16,134 bases of DNA, from contig DMHA01000002.1 in NCBI GenBank assembly GCA_003449615.1, positions 1 to 16,134 on the forward strand, read 5' to 3'. The notes under the pieces were generated by a model, which saw only the letters and a list, made by a program, of their open reading frames with translations, did no database searches and had not been told where the DNA came from. This document shows positions 6,862 through 14,240 of the stretch, in pieces (the stretch's first letter is position 1; the number at the start of each line of letters is the position of its first letter). Source of the stretch: Flavobacterium sp. (lineage in GTDB: Bacteria; Bacteroidota; Bacteroidia; Flavobacteriales; Flavobacteriaceae). The position numbers were made by a program, and so were the translations under genes.

Positions 6862-8262
6862 ATGAAGACTTTTAAATTACATACCAATTACAAACAAATC
6901 CTTGCTGACACCATTACTCCAGTAAGCATTTATTTTAAAATAAGAGACCAATTCCCTAATAGTCTTTTGCTTGAAAGTAGCGATTATCACGGAAATGATA
7001 ATAGTTTTTCGTATATCTGCTGCAACCCGATTGCTTTTATAAAAATAGAGAATGAAACCATTTCTAAAACCTATCCCGACGAGAGTTTTGAAACTATTGC
7101 TATTGATGAAAACACTAATATTCCGCAAGTAATTCAAGAGTTTTCTGGGCAATTTTCATCCGATAAGACCAATTTCAAATTCATCAACAACGGCTTATTT
7201 GGATATATTTCTTATGATGCTGTTCGCTATTTCGAAAAAGTAACTATTGCCAAAAAAGAAAACAGCAACACCATTCCCGATGTCTATTATGCTGTGTATC
7301 AAAATATCATTGCTATCAATCATTTCAAAAATGAAGCGTATATTTTTTGTCACAGTTTAGACGGAAAAAACAACATTGCAGAAATTGAACAATTATTGCA
7401 ATCCCGAAATATTGCTTCTTACAAATTTTCTAAAGAAGGAGAAGGTTTCTCCAACTTGACCGACGAAGAATTCAAGCAAAATGTAGCCTTGGCAAAAAAA
7501 CATTGTCATCGAGGAGATGTGTTCCAATTGGTTTTGTCCAGACGATTTACTCAAGGTTTCAAAGGCGACGAATTCAATGTTTACAGGGCTTTACGAAGTA
7601 TTAATCCATCTCCATATTTATTCTTTTTTGATTACGGCGATTTCAAAATATTTGGTTCTTCGCCCGAAGCCCAAATCATTGTCAAAAACAGCAAAGCCGA
7701 AATTCACCCCATTGCAGGAACTTTCAGACGAACTGGCGATGACGAAAAAGATGCTATACTTGCCAAAAATTTATCCGAAGACAAAAAAGAAAATAGCGAA
7801 CACGTGATGTTAGTCGATTTAGCTCGAAATGATTTGAGTCGTCACGGTCACGGCGTAACAGTTGAAAAATATAGAGAAGTGCAGTTTTTCTCCCACGTCA
7901 TCCATTTGGTTTCCAAAGTTACAGGACATTTACACGAAAAAGCGACTACAATGCAAGTCGTAGCCGACACTTTCCCAGCAGGAACTTTAAGCGGCGCACC
8001 AAAACACCGAGCGATGCAATTGATAGAGGATTATGAAAAAACCAATCGTAATTTTTACGGAGGTGCTATTGGTTTTATGGATTTTGAAGGCAACTTCAAT
8101 CACGCCATTATGATTCGAACTTTCTTGAGTAAAAACCATCAATTACATTCACAAGCTGGTGCTGGAATTGTAGCCGATTCTAACGAAGAAAGCGAAATGC
8201 AGGAAGTGTATAATAAATTATTAGCGCTGAATAAGGCTTTGGATTTGGCAGAAACAATTTAA
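6862..8262 (+). CDS. trpE: anthranilate synthase component I
   Basis: A 466-residue chorismate-utilising enzyme, which with TrpG makes anthranilate from chorismate and glutamine, the first step of tryptophan synthesis. Residues 35-39 (LLLES) correspond to the LLES tryptophan feedback site, so end-product inhibition is likely kept. The catalytic domain shows PIAGT (283-287), the long FPAGTLSGAPK motif (371-381) and the AGAGIVADS motif (432-440). The LLES motif and the position directly behind a Trp attenuator favour TrpE over PabB. The length is normal for Bacteroidota. The stop codon (8260-8262) lies inside the conserved part of a 42-nt repeat (8258-8299). Confidence 0.96.
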   Translation: MKTFKLHTNYKQILADTITPVSIYFKIRDQFPNSLLLESSDYHGNDNSFSYICCNPIAFIKIENETISKTYPDESFETIAIDENTNIPQVIQEFSGQFSSDKTNFKFINNGLFGYISYDAVRYFEKVTIAKKENSNTIPDVYYAVYQNIIAINHFKNEAYIFCHSLDGKNNIAEIEQLLQSRNIASYKFSKEGEGFSNLTDEEFKQNVALAKKHCHRGDVFQLVLSRRFTQGFKGDEFNVYRALRSINPSPYLFFFDYGDFKIFGSSPEAQIIVKNSKAEIHPIAGTFRRTGDDEKDAILAKNLSEDKKENSEHVMLVDLARNDLSRHGHGVTVEKYREVQFFSHVIHLVSKVTGHLHEKATTMQVVADTFPAGTLSGAPKHRAMQLIEDYEKTNRNFYGGAIGFMDFEGNFNHAIMIRTFLSKNHQLHSQAGAGIVADSNEESEMQEVYNKLLALNKALDLAETI

Positions 8263-8299
8263 TCCCCACCCCAGCCCTCCCCGAAGGGAAGGGAGTCGA
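8258..8299 (+). repeat. GC-rich palindromic repeat, copy A (trpE-trpG junction)
   Basis: A 42-nt element made of C-rich and G-rich halves around CCCCGAAGGG, with a near-perfect stem CCCTCCCC / GGGAAGGG (one mismatch) and a GAA loop. It matches the reverse complement of 12369-12410 with two differences (8289 and 8296). It stands out from the AT-rich surroundings. The shared sequence starts inside the last codons of trpE and includes its TAA. No T-run follows, so it is a repeat and not an ordinary terminator. Confidence 0.85.
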
Positions 8300-8332
8300 T
8301 CCTTAAAAATATAAACTTAAAAAATTTAAAAA

Positions 8333-8944
8333 ATGAACAATAATATATCTACTCCAACAGTTCCCCCTTCGGGGGTTAGGGGGAAAATACTAGTCATAGA
8401 CAATTACGATAGTTTCACGTACAATTTAGTGCATTATCTCGAAGATTTAGATTGTGAAGTTACCGTATATAGAAACGATGAATTTGATATCGATGAAATT
8501 GGTCATTTCGACAAAATACTACTTTCTCCAGGCCCAGGAATTCCTGATGAAGCGGGTTTGTTGAAAGCCGTGATTGCCAAATATGCTCCAACCAAAAGTA
8601 TTCTTGGTGTTTGCCTAGGCCAACAAGCCATTGGCGAAGTTTTTGGCGGAACACTTTCTAATTTGGATAAAGTCTATCACGGTGTTTCCTCAATGATAAA
8701 AACATCGGTAAATGATGAGTCGCTCTTTGAAGGTTTAGGAAATGAATTTGAAGTGGGACGCTACCATTCTTGGGTTGTCGATGCCGATTTACCCGATGTT
8801 CTCGAAGCGACTTCTTTCGACGAAAACGGACAAGTGATGTCTTTGCGACACAAAACGTTTGATGTTCGTGGCGTACAATTTCATCCCGAAAGTGTGTTGA
8901 CACCAAACGGGAAGAAAATTTTGGAAAATTGGTTGAAAAATTAA
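8333..8944 (+). CDS. trpG: anthranilate synthase component II (glutamine amidotransferase)
   Basis: A 203-residue class I glutamine amidotransferase that supplies ammonia to TrpE; it may also serve PabB. Visible are SPGPG (65-69), the nucleophile loop GVCLGQQ with C94, and the catalytic pair H184 and E186 in VQFHPES. The conserved family start, usually M(K)KILVIDNYDSFTYN, appears here only from residue 18 (KILVIDNYDSF). The first 17 residues are extra and about half of them (VPPSGVRG) are encoded by a C-rich palindrome at 8361-8385. There is no in-frame ATG, GTG or TTG between the repeat and the core, so the ATG at 8333 is the only ordinary start. It lies 70 bp after trpE. Confidence 0.95.
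   Translation: MNNNISTPTVPPSGVRGKILVIDNYDSFTYNLVHYLEDLDCEVTVYRNDEFDIDEIGHFDKILLSPGPGIPDEAGLLKAVIAKYAPTKSILGVCLGQQAIGEVFGGTLSNLDKVYHGVSSMIKTSVNDESLFEGLGNEFEVGRYHSWVVDADLPDVLEATSFDENGQVMSLRHKTFDVRGVQFHPESVLTPNGKKILENWLKN
8361..8385 (+). repeat. C/G-rich palindrome inside the trpG reading frame
   Basis: A 25-nt element with terminal inverted repeats TTCCCCC and GGGGGAA, and an inner hairpin CCCCC-TTC-GGGGG. It is read in frame as part of the TrpG N-terminus (V-P-P-S-G-V-R-G). The TTC-centred C5/G5 stem is similar in style to the 42-nt repeats nearby, but the sequence differs enough to be another family or subtype. Confidence 0.75.
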
Positions 8945-8960
8945 TTTTAACCAATTTTTT
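8925..8960 (+). terminator. terminator-like hairpin at the end of trpG
   Basis: AAAATTGGTT (8925-8934) pairs perfectly with AACCAATTTT (8949-8958); a few further AT pairs extend the stem inward. T residues run from 8955 to 8960. The stem overlaps the trpG stop codon. It has only two G-C pairs on each arm-end, so strength is uncertain, but the form is that of an intrinsic terminator. Confidence 0.45.
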
Positions 8961-9004
8961 ATAAAACATAAATAACTGATTAAAAGTGTATTAATTTAAA
9001 AAAA

Positions 9005-9077
9005 ATCAAAAAATCGGATATTTTGATAAAATAAATATCAAAAAAGTAGTTTTTATGATATTATATAAATCAAAAAA
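9005..9077 (+). repeat. three phased ATCAAAAAA repeats with a TTTTGATA dyad
   Basis: ATC followed by six A residues occurs at 9005, 9037 and 9069, that is at exact 32-bp intervals, close to three helical turns. The middle copy overlaps the right arm of a perfect dyad TTTTGATA (9021-9028) / TATCAAAA (9036-9043) with a 7-bp centre. The array lies upstream of and up to the -7 box of the ATPase gene. It could be an operator array or an intrinsically bent upstream region. Confidence 0.5.
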
Positions 9078-9081
9078 GATG

Positions 9082-9089
9082 TATATTTG
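9082..9089 (+). promoter_or_regulatory. Bacteroidota -7 promoter box for the ATPase gene
   Basis: TATATTTG matches TAnnTTTG perfectly and is the same octamer as at the trp promoter. It ends 21 bp before the ATG at 9111. A good -33 TTTG is not found at the expected distance; TTTTATG (9051-9057) is the nearest. It predicts that the ATPase gene, and possibly trpD onward, can be transcribed independently of the trp promoter. Confidence 0.55.
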
Positions 9090-9110
9090 CATTGCATTTA
9101 ATCGAAAACT

Positions 9111-10292
9111 ATGTTTACCCGAAAGATTTATCCCATTTTAGAAAACCATTTGAGTAAAAAACAGGTTACTGTTATTACAGGTTTGCGTCGTGTTGGGAAG
9201 TCCACAGCATTAAAATATTTGTATGAGAAGGCGGAGACCAGCAACAAAATCTATTTGGATTTAGAACGAATTGAAAATCAAAATATTTTTTCGCAAAACT
9301 CTTATAAAGATATTGAACGTTCTTTGGAATTGTTGGGTTTTGATTTTTCGCAACCAGGAATTATTGGTTTAGACGAAATTCAAATGGCAAAAAACAGCAG
9401 TAGTGTGATTAAGGCTTTGTATGATGATTATGGGGTGAAATTTATTGTTACAGGATCGAGTTCGTTTTATTTGAAAAATCATTTTTCGGAAAGTTTGGCG
9501 GGACGAAAACGAATTTTTGAAATGTATCCACTTGATTTTGAAGAGTTTTTGCAATTCAAAGAAGTAAACACCAAAAACATTCAAAAAGAAAAATTCAAAA
9601 CTTTTTTGCCGACCTATTACGATTTATATAAAACGAAATACGAAGAATTTATTCGATTTGGAGGATTTCCAGAAGTAGTTTTAGCAGATAATGCAGACGA
9701 CAAAACCGCTTATCTTAAAGATATTCTCAATTCGCATATCGAATTGGATGTAAAGCTTTTGGGCGATGTTTCGTCATCAGATGTGCTTTACAAACTTATT
9801 TTGTTGTTGGCAAATCGAGTAGGAAGTAAAATGGATTATTCGAAAATCGGGAATTTATTAGGCATCAATAGGCTAAAAGTTAAAGAATATATTTTGTTGC
9901 TGGAATACACCTATTTGATTAAAACAATCAAACCATTTGCCAAAGGAATTGATAAAGAAATTACAAAACAGTCCAAAATATATTTTGCAGATACAGGATT
10001 ATTACAAATTTGTGGACAAACATCAAGTGGAGCTATTTTCGAAAATGTTATAGCCCATCAACTTTCTCTTATCGGAGAATTAAACTATTATGAAAAAAGT
10101 TCAGGTACCGAAATTGATTTTATTTTAGATAAAAAAAATGCCATTGAAGTAAAAGAAACCCTAGGCGGTTTTGATATTAAATCACTTCAAAAACGTTCAA
10201 AACCATTGGAATTAGAACAAAACATACTCATAGGTCGAGAATTAGCCCCAAGCGGTTTTAAAGATTTTGTTTGGGGAGGGAATGTTTTTTAG
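9111..10292 (+). CDS. AAA_14 / DUF4143 family ATPase inserted in the trp cluster
   Basis: A 393-residue ATPase of the AAA_14-DUF4143 family, common in Bacteroidota and archaea and with no settled function. It shows Walker A GLRRVGKST (24-32), Walker B IIGLDEIQ (84-91, D88 and E89), a sensor-1-like TGSSSFYL (114-121) and the family motif LAGRKRIFEMYPLDFEEF (129-146). The C-terminal half has FADTGLLQ (292-298) and an endonuclease-like GTEIDFI ... AIEVK pattern (D336, E346, K348) that resembles a PD-(D/E)XK core. It has nothing to do with tryptophan synthesis, has its own -7 box, and separates trpG from trpD, so it looks like a cargo gene inserted into the operon. The insertion ends carry no clear target duplication. 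Confidence 0.9.
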   Translation: MFTRKIYPILENHLSKKQVTVITGLRRVGKSTALKYLYEKAETSNKIYLDLERIENQNIFSQNSYKDIERSLELLGFDFSQPGIIGLDEIQMAKNSSSVIKALYDDYGVKFIVTGSSSFYLKNHFSESLAGRKRIFEMYPLDFEEFLQFKEVNTKNIQKEKFKTFLPTYYDLYKTKYEEFIRFGGFPEVVLADNADDKTAYLKDILNSHIELDVKLLGDVSSSDVLYKLILLLANRVGSKMDYSKIGNLLGINRLKVKEYILLLEYTYLIKTIKPFAKGIDKEITKQSKIYFADTGLLQICGQTSSGAIFENVIAHQLSLIGELNYYEKSSGTEIDFILDKKNAIEVKETLGGFDIKSLQKRSKPLELEQNILIGRELAPSGFKDFVWGGNVF

Positions 10293-10297
10293 GCTAC

Positions 10298-10416
10298 TGG
10301 CTGTTAGCAATTTGCTTTTGGCTAATAAAAAACACCTATTGAGAAATAAAATTAAATTTTTGAAAATTTAGCACTTATACAAAATATATAAACTCGCTGC
10401 CAAAAGCTAATAGCCA
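10298..10416 (+). repeat. interrupted inverted repeat between ATPase and trpD
   Basis: TGGCTGTTAGC (10298-10308) is complementary to GCTAATAGCCA (10406-10416) with one G-T pair, and TTTTGGC (10316-10322) is complementary to GCCAAAA (10399-10405). The arms are about 75 bp apart across AT-rich DNA. It fills most of the 135-bp gap. No protein-coding frame was seen in it. Confidence 0.6.
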
Positions 10417-10427
10417 CAAGACAAATT

Positions 10428-11426
10428 ATGAAAAACATATTAAACAGACTCATCAACCACGAAATGCTTTCCAAGGAAGAAGCTAAAAACGTATTGGTCA
10501 ATATTTCCAACGGAAGTTATAATCCAAGTCAAATCGCTTCGTTTTTGACCGTTTATATGATGAGAAGCATCAGCATCGAAGAGTTGGCAGGTTTTCGTGA
10601 AGCCTTGCTAGAATTGTGTATTCGGGTCGATTTATCCGCCTACAACACCATCGATTTGTGCGGAACAGGTGGCGATGGTAAAGACACATTCAACATATCT
10701 ACTTTGGCGTCATTTATAACAGCTGGTTCGGGGATTAAAGTAGCGAAGCACGGTAATTATGGTGTTTCCTCTATTTCGGGTTCGAGCAATGTGATGGAAA
10801 AGTTGGGTGTAAAATTCAGTAATGACAATGATTTTCTGAATAAATGTATAGACCAAGCCAGAATTTGTATTTTGCACGCACCATTATTTCATCCTGCTAT
10901 GAAAAACGTGGGACCTATTCGAAAAGAATTGGGTGTGAGAACTTTTTTCAATATGTTGGGACCAATGATCAATCCGTCGTTTCCTAAAAACCAATTGGTA
11001 GGCGTTTACAATCTCGAATTGGCAAGAAAATATGCTTATTTGTATCAAAATACGGGCCTTAATTATACCATTCTCCATTCTTTGGATGGTTATGATGAAG
11101 TATCTTTGACCTGCCCAACCAAAACCATTACAAAAAAAATGGAAGCCGTCCTGAAACCCGAAGATTTTGGTGTTCGACAATTGTTGCAAAGCGAAATCGA
11201 AGGTGGAAAAACAATTGAAGAATCGGCAGCAATGTTTATGAATATCATTTGTGGCAAAGGAACCGAAGCTCAAAATAATGTGGTTTGTGCCAATGCAGCA
11301 ATGGCTATTTCAACCGTAAATGGAAGTTCGCCTCTGGAAAGTTTTGAGTTGGCAAAAGAAAGTTTGCTTTCAGGGAAAGGGCTTTTGGCTTTGAATAAAT
11401 TACAAAAACTAAGTAAATCAATATAG
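10428..11426 (+). CDS. trpD: anthranilate phosphoribosyltransferase
   Basis: A 332-residue enzyme that joins anthranilate to phosphoribosyl pyrophosphate, giving phosphoribosylanthranilate. The glycine-rich PRPP loop GTGGDGKDTFNIST (79-92) is present, as are KHGN (107-110), the SGSSNVMEKLGV segment (117-128), and the anthranilate-binding stretch VGPIRKELGVRTFFNMLGP (161-179). The usual KHGNRSVSSKSG reads KHGNYGVSSISG here, which keeps the loop shape but changes two charged residues. Length is normal for a stand-alone TrpD. It is not fused to TrpG. The upstream gap holds an inverted repeat, and no clear promoter of its own was found. Confidence 0.95.
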   Translation: MKNILNRLINHEMLSKEEAKNVLVNISNGSYNPSQIASFLTVYMMRSISIEELAGFREALLELCIRVDLSAYNTIDLCGTGGDGKDTFNISTLASFITAGSGIKVAKHGNYGVSSISGSSNVMEKLGVKFSNDNDFLNKCIDQARICILHAPLFHPAMKNVGPIRKELGVRTFFNMLGPMINPSFPKNQLVGVYNLELARKYAYLYQNTGLNYTILHSLDGYDEVSLTCPTKTITKKMEAVLKPEDFGVRQLLQSEIEGGKTIEESAAMFMNIICGKGTEAQNNVVCANAAMAISTVNGSSPLESFELAKESLLSGKGLLALNKLQKLSKSI

Positions 11427-11432
11427 TTTCAA

Positions 11433-11485
11433 GTTTTCTTTGTTTCAAGTTTCAAGTTGTTGGAACGATTTGAAACAAAGAAAAC
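11433..11485 (+). repeat. perfect 16-bp inverted repeat in the trpD-trpC gap
   Basis: GTTTTCTTTGTTTCAA (11433-11448) and TTGAAACAAAGAAAAC (11470-11485) are perfectly complementary with a 21-nt loop. The left side also carries overlapping TTTCAAG heptads (11427-11458). There is no T-run after the stem, so it is better seen as an intergenic repeat or mRNA-stabilising hairpin than a terminator. Confidence 0.7.
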
Positions 11486-11508
11486 CTAAAACCTGAAACA
11501 AAATCACA

Positions 11509-12291
11509 ATGAACATCCTCGATAAAATTATAGTTGACAAACGTAGAGAAGTTATTCTTAAGAAATCAATCATTCCTGTTTCGCAATTAGAAGCTTCGGT
11601 TTTGTTTGGAAAAAAGACGATTTCCTTGAGTTCGAATTTGCAACATAGCAACTCTGGAATCATCGCTGAGCACAAACGTCGTTCACCATCCAAAGCTGAA
11701 ATTAATTATAGTTTCACGGTAGAAGAAGTAGTTAAAGGCTACGAAAATGCTGGTGCTTGTGGCATTTCAGTTTTGACAGATGGAAAATATTTTGGTGGTT
11801 CCTTAGACGATTTGTTATTAGCAAGAGCAATTGTAAATCTTCCGCTATTGCGAAAAGAATTTATTGTGGATGAATATCAAATATTGGAAGCTAAAGCCTA
11901 CGGAGCAGATTTAATTTTACTGATTGCTGCGGTTTTGACAAGAGATGAAATCAAATCTTTATCCAAATTTGCCAAAAGTTTAGGACTGGAAGTTTTATTG
12001 GAAGTGCATAATTTGGAAGAACTCGAAAAATCGATAATGCCAACACTCGATATGATTGGTGTAAACAACAGAAACCTGAAAACTTTTGAAGTAAGTCTGA
12101 ATTTTAGCAAACAATTGGCAGACCAAATCCCCAGTGATTTTGTAAAAGTTTCCGAAAGTGGTATTTCTTCTGTCGAAGCCATTAACGAACTAAAACCTTT
12201 TGGTTACAAAGGATTTTTGATTGGAGAAAACTTTATGAAAACGGACAATGCTGGGAAAGCTGCAACGGAATTTATTATGCAATTAAAATAA
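11509..12291 (+). CDS. trpC: indole-3-glycerol phosphate synthase
   Basis: A 260-residue (beta/alpha)8 barrel that closes the indole ring of 1-(2-carboxyphenylamino)-1-deoxyribulose 5-phosphate. The active-site residues are visible: E54 and K56 in IIAEHKRRSPSK (51-62), K116 in LRKEFIVD (114-121), E165 in LLEVH, N187 in GVNNRNL (184-190), and S215-E216-S217-G218 in the phosphate-binding loop. The first strand reads AEHKRRSPSK where AEFKRRSPSK is more usual. Length and boundaries are normal. It is a single-function enzyme, with TrpF encoded separately 44 bp downstream. Confidence 0.96.
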   Translation: MNILDKIIVDKRREVILKKSIIPVSQLEASVLFGKKTISLSSNLQHSNSGIIAEHKRRSPSKAEINYSFTVEEVVKGYENAGACGISVLTDGKYFGGSLDDLLLARAIVNLPLLRKEFIVDEYQILEAKAYGADLILLIAAVLTRDEIKSLSKFAKSLGLEVLLEVHNLEELEKSIMPTLDMIGVNNRNLKTFEVSLNFSKQLADQIPSDFVKVSESGISSVEAINELKPFGYKGFLIGENFMKTDNAGKAATEFIMQLK

Positions 12292-12335
12292 AGACACAAA
12301 TTTCACAAATTATATTTTAAGAAAATAGCCTTAAA

Positions 12336-13022
12336 ATGAACAAACAAACAAACCTTCATCAAGTTACTTCGGCTCCCTCCCCTTCGGGGAGGGCTGGGGT
12401 GGGGATTAAAATCTGCGGAATGAAATACCCCGAAAACATAATCGAAGTAGGCTCGCTCCTACCCGATTATATGGGCTTTATATTTTGGGAAAAATCAGCT
12501 AGATATTTTGATGGAGAAATACCAAATTTACCAAAATCAATAAAAAAAGTAGGCATTTTTGTCAATGCCTCGTTAGAAGAAATTTTAGAAAAAATAAAAA
12601 TTCACGATTTACAAGCGGTTCAATTACACGGCGAAGAATCGGTTGAATTTTGCGAATTATTAAAAAAAAATACCCCAAAACTGATAGAAGTCATAAAAGT
12701 ATTTCCAATTTTAGATACCTTTGACTTTAGTTTGCTAGAACCTTTCGAACCTGTGTGCGATTTTTTCCTTTTTGATACCAAAGGAAAATTGCCCGGAGGA
12801 AACGGAACTACTTTCGATTGGACGGTTTTGAAACAATACCCTTCTAGTAAACCATTTTTCCTTAGTGGAGGAATAGGTATTGAAGAGCTCGAATCAATAA
12901 AAGAAATTTTGAAAACCAATTTACCAATTCACGCTATCGATGTGAATAGTAAATTTGAATCAGAACCCGGATTAAAAAAAATAGAACTATTTTCAAGTTT
13001 TAAGGATAACTTTGAACTTTAA
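12336..13022 (+). CDS. trpF: phosphoribosylanthranilate isomerase
   Basis: A 228-residue (beta/alpha)8 enzyme for the Amadori rearrangement of phosphoribosylanthranilate. The catalytic Cys is C27 in IKICGMK (24-30) and the general acid Asp is D147 in FLFDTKG. Other visible motifs are QAVQLHGE (93-100), GGNGTTFDW (154-162), LSGGI (176-180) and DVNSKFE (202-208). Typical TrpF proteins begin MKIKICGMK and are about 200-210 long. This one has about 22 extra N-terminal residues, of which SAPSPSGRAGVG comes from a 42-nt repeat (12369-12410). The ATG at 12336 is assumed; an in-frame GTG at 12399, inside the repeat, would give a normal-length protein. The last codons (AAC TTT GAA CTT TAA) overlap a tandem heptad repeat. 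Confidence 0.93.
   Translation: MNKQTNLHQVTSAPSPSGRAGVGIKICGMKYPENIIEVGSLLPDYMGFIFWEKSARYFDGEIPNLPKSIKKVGIFVNASLEEILEKIKIHDLQAVQLHGEESVEFCELLKKNTPKLIEVIKVFPILDTFDFSLLEPFEPVCDFFLFDTKGKLPGGNGTTFDWTVLKQYPSSKPFFLSGGIGIEELESIKEILKTNLPIHAIDVNSKFESEPGLKKIELFSSFKDNFEL
12369..12410 (-). repeat. GC-rich palindromic repeat, copy C, inside the trpF frame
   Basis: The reverse complement of this 42-nt segment matches copy A at 8258-8299 with only two differences. On the plus strand it contains a perfect hairpin CCCTCCCC-TTC-GGGGAGGG, followed by CTGGGGTGGGGATTAAA. It is translated without a stop in the trpF frame. Its right edge (ATTAAA) runs directly into the conserved TrpF codons Ile24-Lys25. Confidence 0.88.
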
Positions 13023-13032
13023 ACTTTAAACT
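13009..13032 (+). repeat. tandem ACTTTRA heptads over the trpF stop codon
   Basis: ACTTTGA, ACTTTAA, ACTTTAA follow each other from 13009 to 13029, with a partial fourth unit after them. The TAA of trpF (13020-13022) lies in the second unit. The array ends a few bases before the trpB ATG. Confidence 0.65.
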
Positions 13033-13034
13033 AA

Positions 13035-14216
13035 ATGAGTTACAACGTCAACGAAAAAGGCTATTACGGAGAGTTTGGAGGTGCATACATTCCAGAAATG
13101 TTATATCCCAATGTAGAAGAATTACGCCAACAATATCTAAAAATTACTGCTGAACCCGAATTTCAAGAAGAATTTGACGCCTTGTTAAAAGATTATGTAG
13201 GTCGCCCTACTCCACTCTATTTTGCAGCCCGTTTATCTGAAAAATACAATACCAAAATTTATCTCAAAAGAGAGGACTTATGCCATACTGGCGCACACAA
13301 AGTCAACAACACGATAGGGCAAATTTTATTAGCCAAACGATTGGGCAAAACCAGAATTATTGCCGAAACTGGAGCAGGTCAACACGGTGTTGCCACAGCT
13401 ACCGTTTGTGCTTTAATGGGTTTGGAATGTATTGTTTATATGGGCGAAATCGACATCAAACGACAAGCTCCCAATGTAGCACGAATGAAAATGTTGGGTG
13501 CTGAAGTTCGACCCGCACTTTCAGGTTCCAGAACTTTGAAAGATGCTACAAATGAGGCCATTCGGGATTGGATTAACAATCCTGTTGACACTTATTATAT
13601 CATAGGTTCCGTAGTGGGTCCGCATCCTTATCCAGATATGGTGGCACGTTTTCAAAGTGTCATTTCTAAAGAAATCAAGGAACAATTATTAGAAAAAGAA
13701 GGTCGAGAAAATCCCGATTATGTGATAGCTTGTGTGGGTGGCGGAAGCAATGCTGCTGGGGCTTTTTACCATTTTTTAGACAATCCTGATGTAAATATTA
13801 TCGCAGTTGAGGCGGCTGGATTGGGCGTTGACTCTGGCGAAAGTGCTGCCACTTCGGCTTTGGGAAAAATTGGTGTCATTCACGGAAGTAAAACCCTATT
13901 GATGCAATCTTTGGATGGACAAATTACAGAGCCTTATTCTATTTCCGCTGGTTTAGATTACCCTGGCGTTGGTCCGATGCACGCCAATTTATTCGCGACA
14001 AAAAGAGCAGAATTCATCTCGATTACCGATGATCAAGCGATGCAATGGGGCTTGAAATTGTCGCAAATGGAAGGCTTAATTCCTGCCATCGAAAGTGCTC
14101 ACGCTTTTGCTGTTTTAGAAGAAAAAAAATTCAAACCTTCGGATATTATTGTAATCAATCTATCTGGTCGTGGCGACAAAGATTTGAATACTTACATTGA
14201 TTATTTTAAATTATAA
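13035..14216 (+). CDS. trpB: tryptophan synthase beta chain
   Basis: A 393-residue PLP enzyme that condenses indole with serine to give tryptophan, working as an alpha2-beta2 complex with TrpA. Visible are the N-terminal [11 protein letters not shown] (11-21), the PLP-binding lysine K89 in GAHKVNNT (86-93), the catalytic glutamate E111 in AETGAGQHG (110-118), and the phosphate-binding loop GGGSNA (235-240). Length and sequence are those of the TrpB1 type. The ATG is 12 bp after the trpF stop, so translation may be coupled. A gamma-glutamylcyclotransferase-like gene separates it from trpA, which is unusual since trpB and trpA are normally adjacent. Confidence 0.97.
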   Translation: MSYNVNEKGYYGEFGGAYIPEMLYPNVEELRQQYLKITAEPEFQEEFDALLKDYVGRPTPLYFAARLSEKYNTKIYLKREDLCHTGAHKVNNTIGQILLAKRLGKTRIIAETGAGQHGVATATVCALMGLECIVYMGEIDIKRQAPNVARMKMLGAEVRPALSGSRTLKDATNEAIRDWINNPVDTYYIIGSVVGPHPYPDMVARFQSVISKEIKEQLLEKEGRENPDYVIACVGGGSNAAGAFYHFLDNPDVNIIAVEAAGLGVDSGESAATSALGKIGVIHGSKTLLMQSLDGQITEPYSISAGLDYPGVGPMHANLFATKRAEFISITDDQAMQWGLKLSQMEGLIPAIESAHAFAVLEEKKFKPSDIIVINLSGRGDKDLNTYIDYFKL

Positions 14217-14240
14217 TTTACAGAAATTAAAAAGAAGACT

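Noticed and set aside
8258..8299. Reading the GC-rich palindrome after trpE as a terminator
   Set aside because: It has no T-run on either side, trpG follows closely and is needed with trpE, and the same sequence occurs in the opposite orientation inside trpF.
9105..10427. Insertion sequence carrying the ATPase gene
   Set aside because: No transposase, no matching terminal inverted repeats on both sides of the gene, and no clear target duplication were found.
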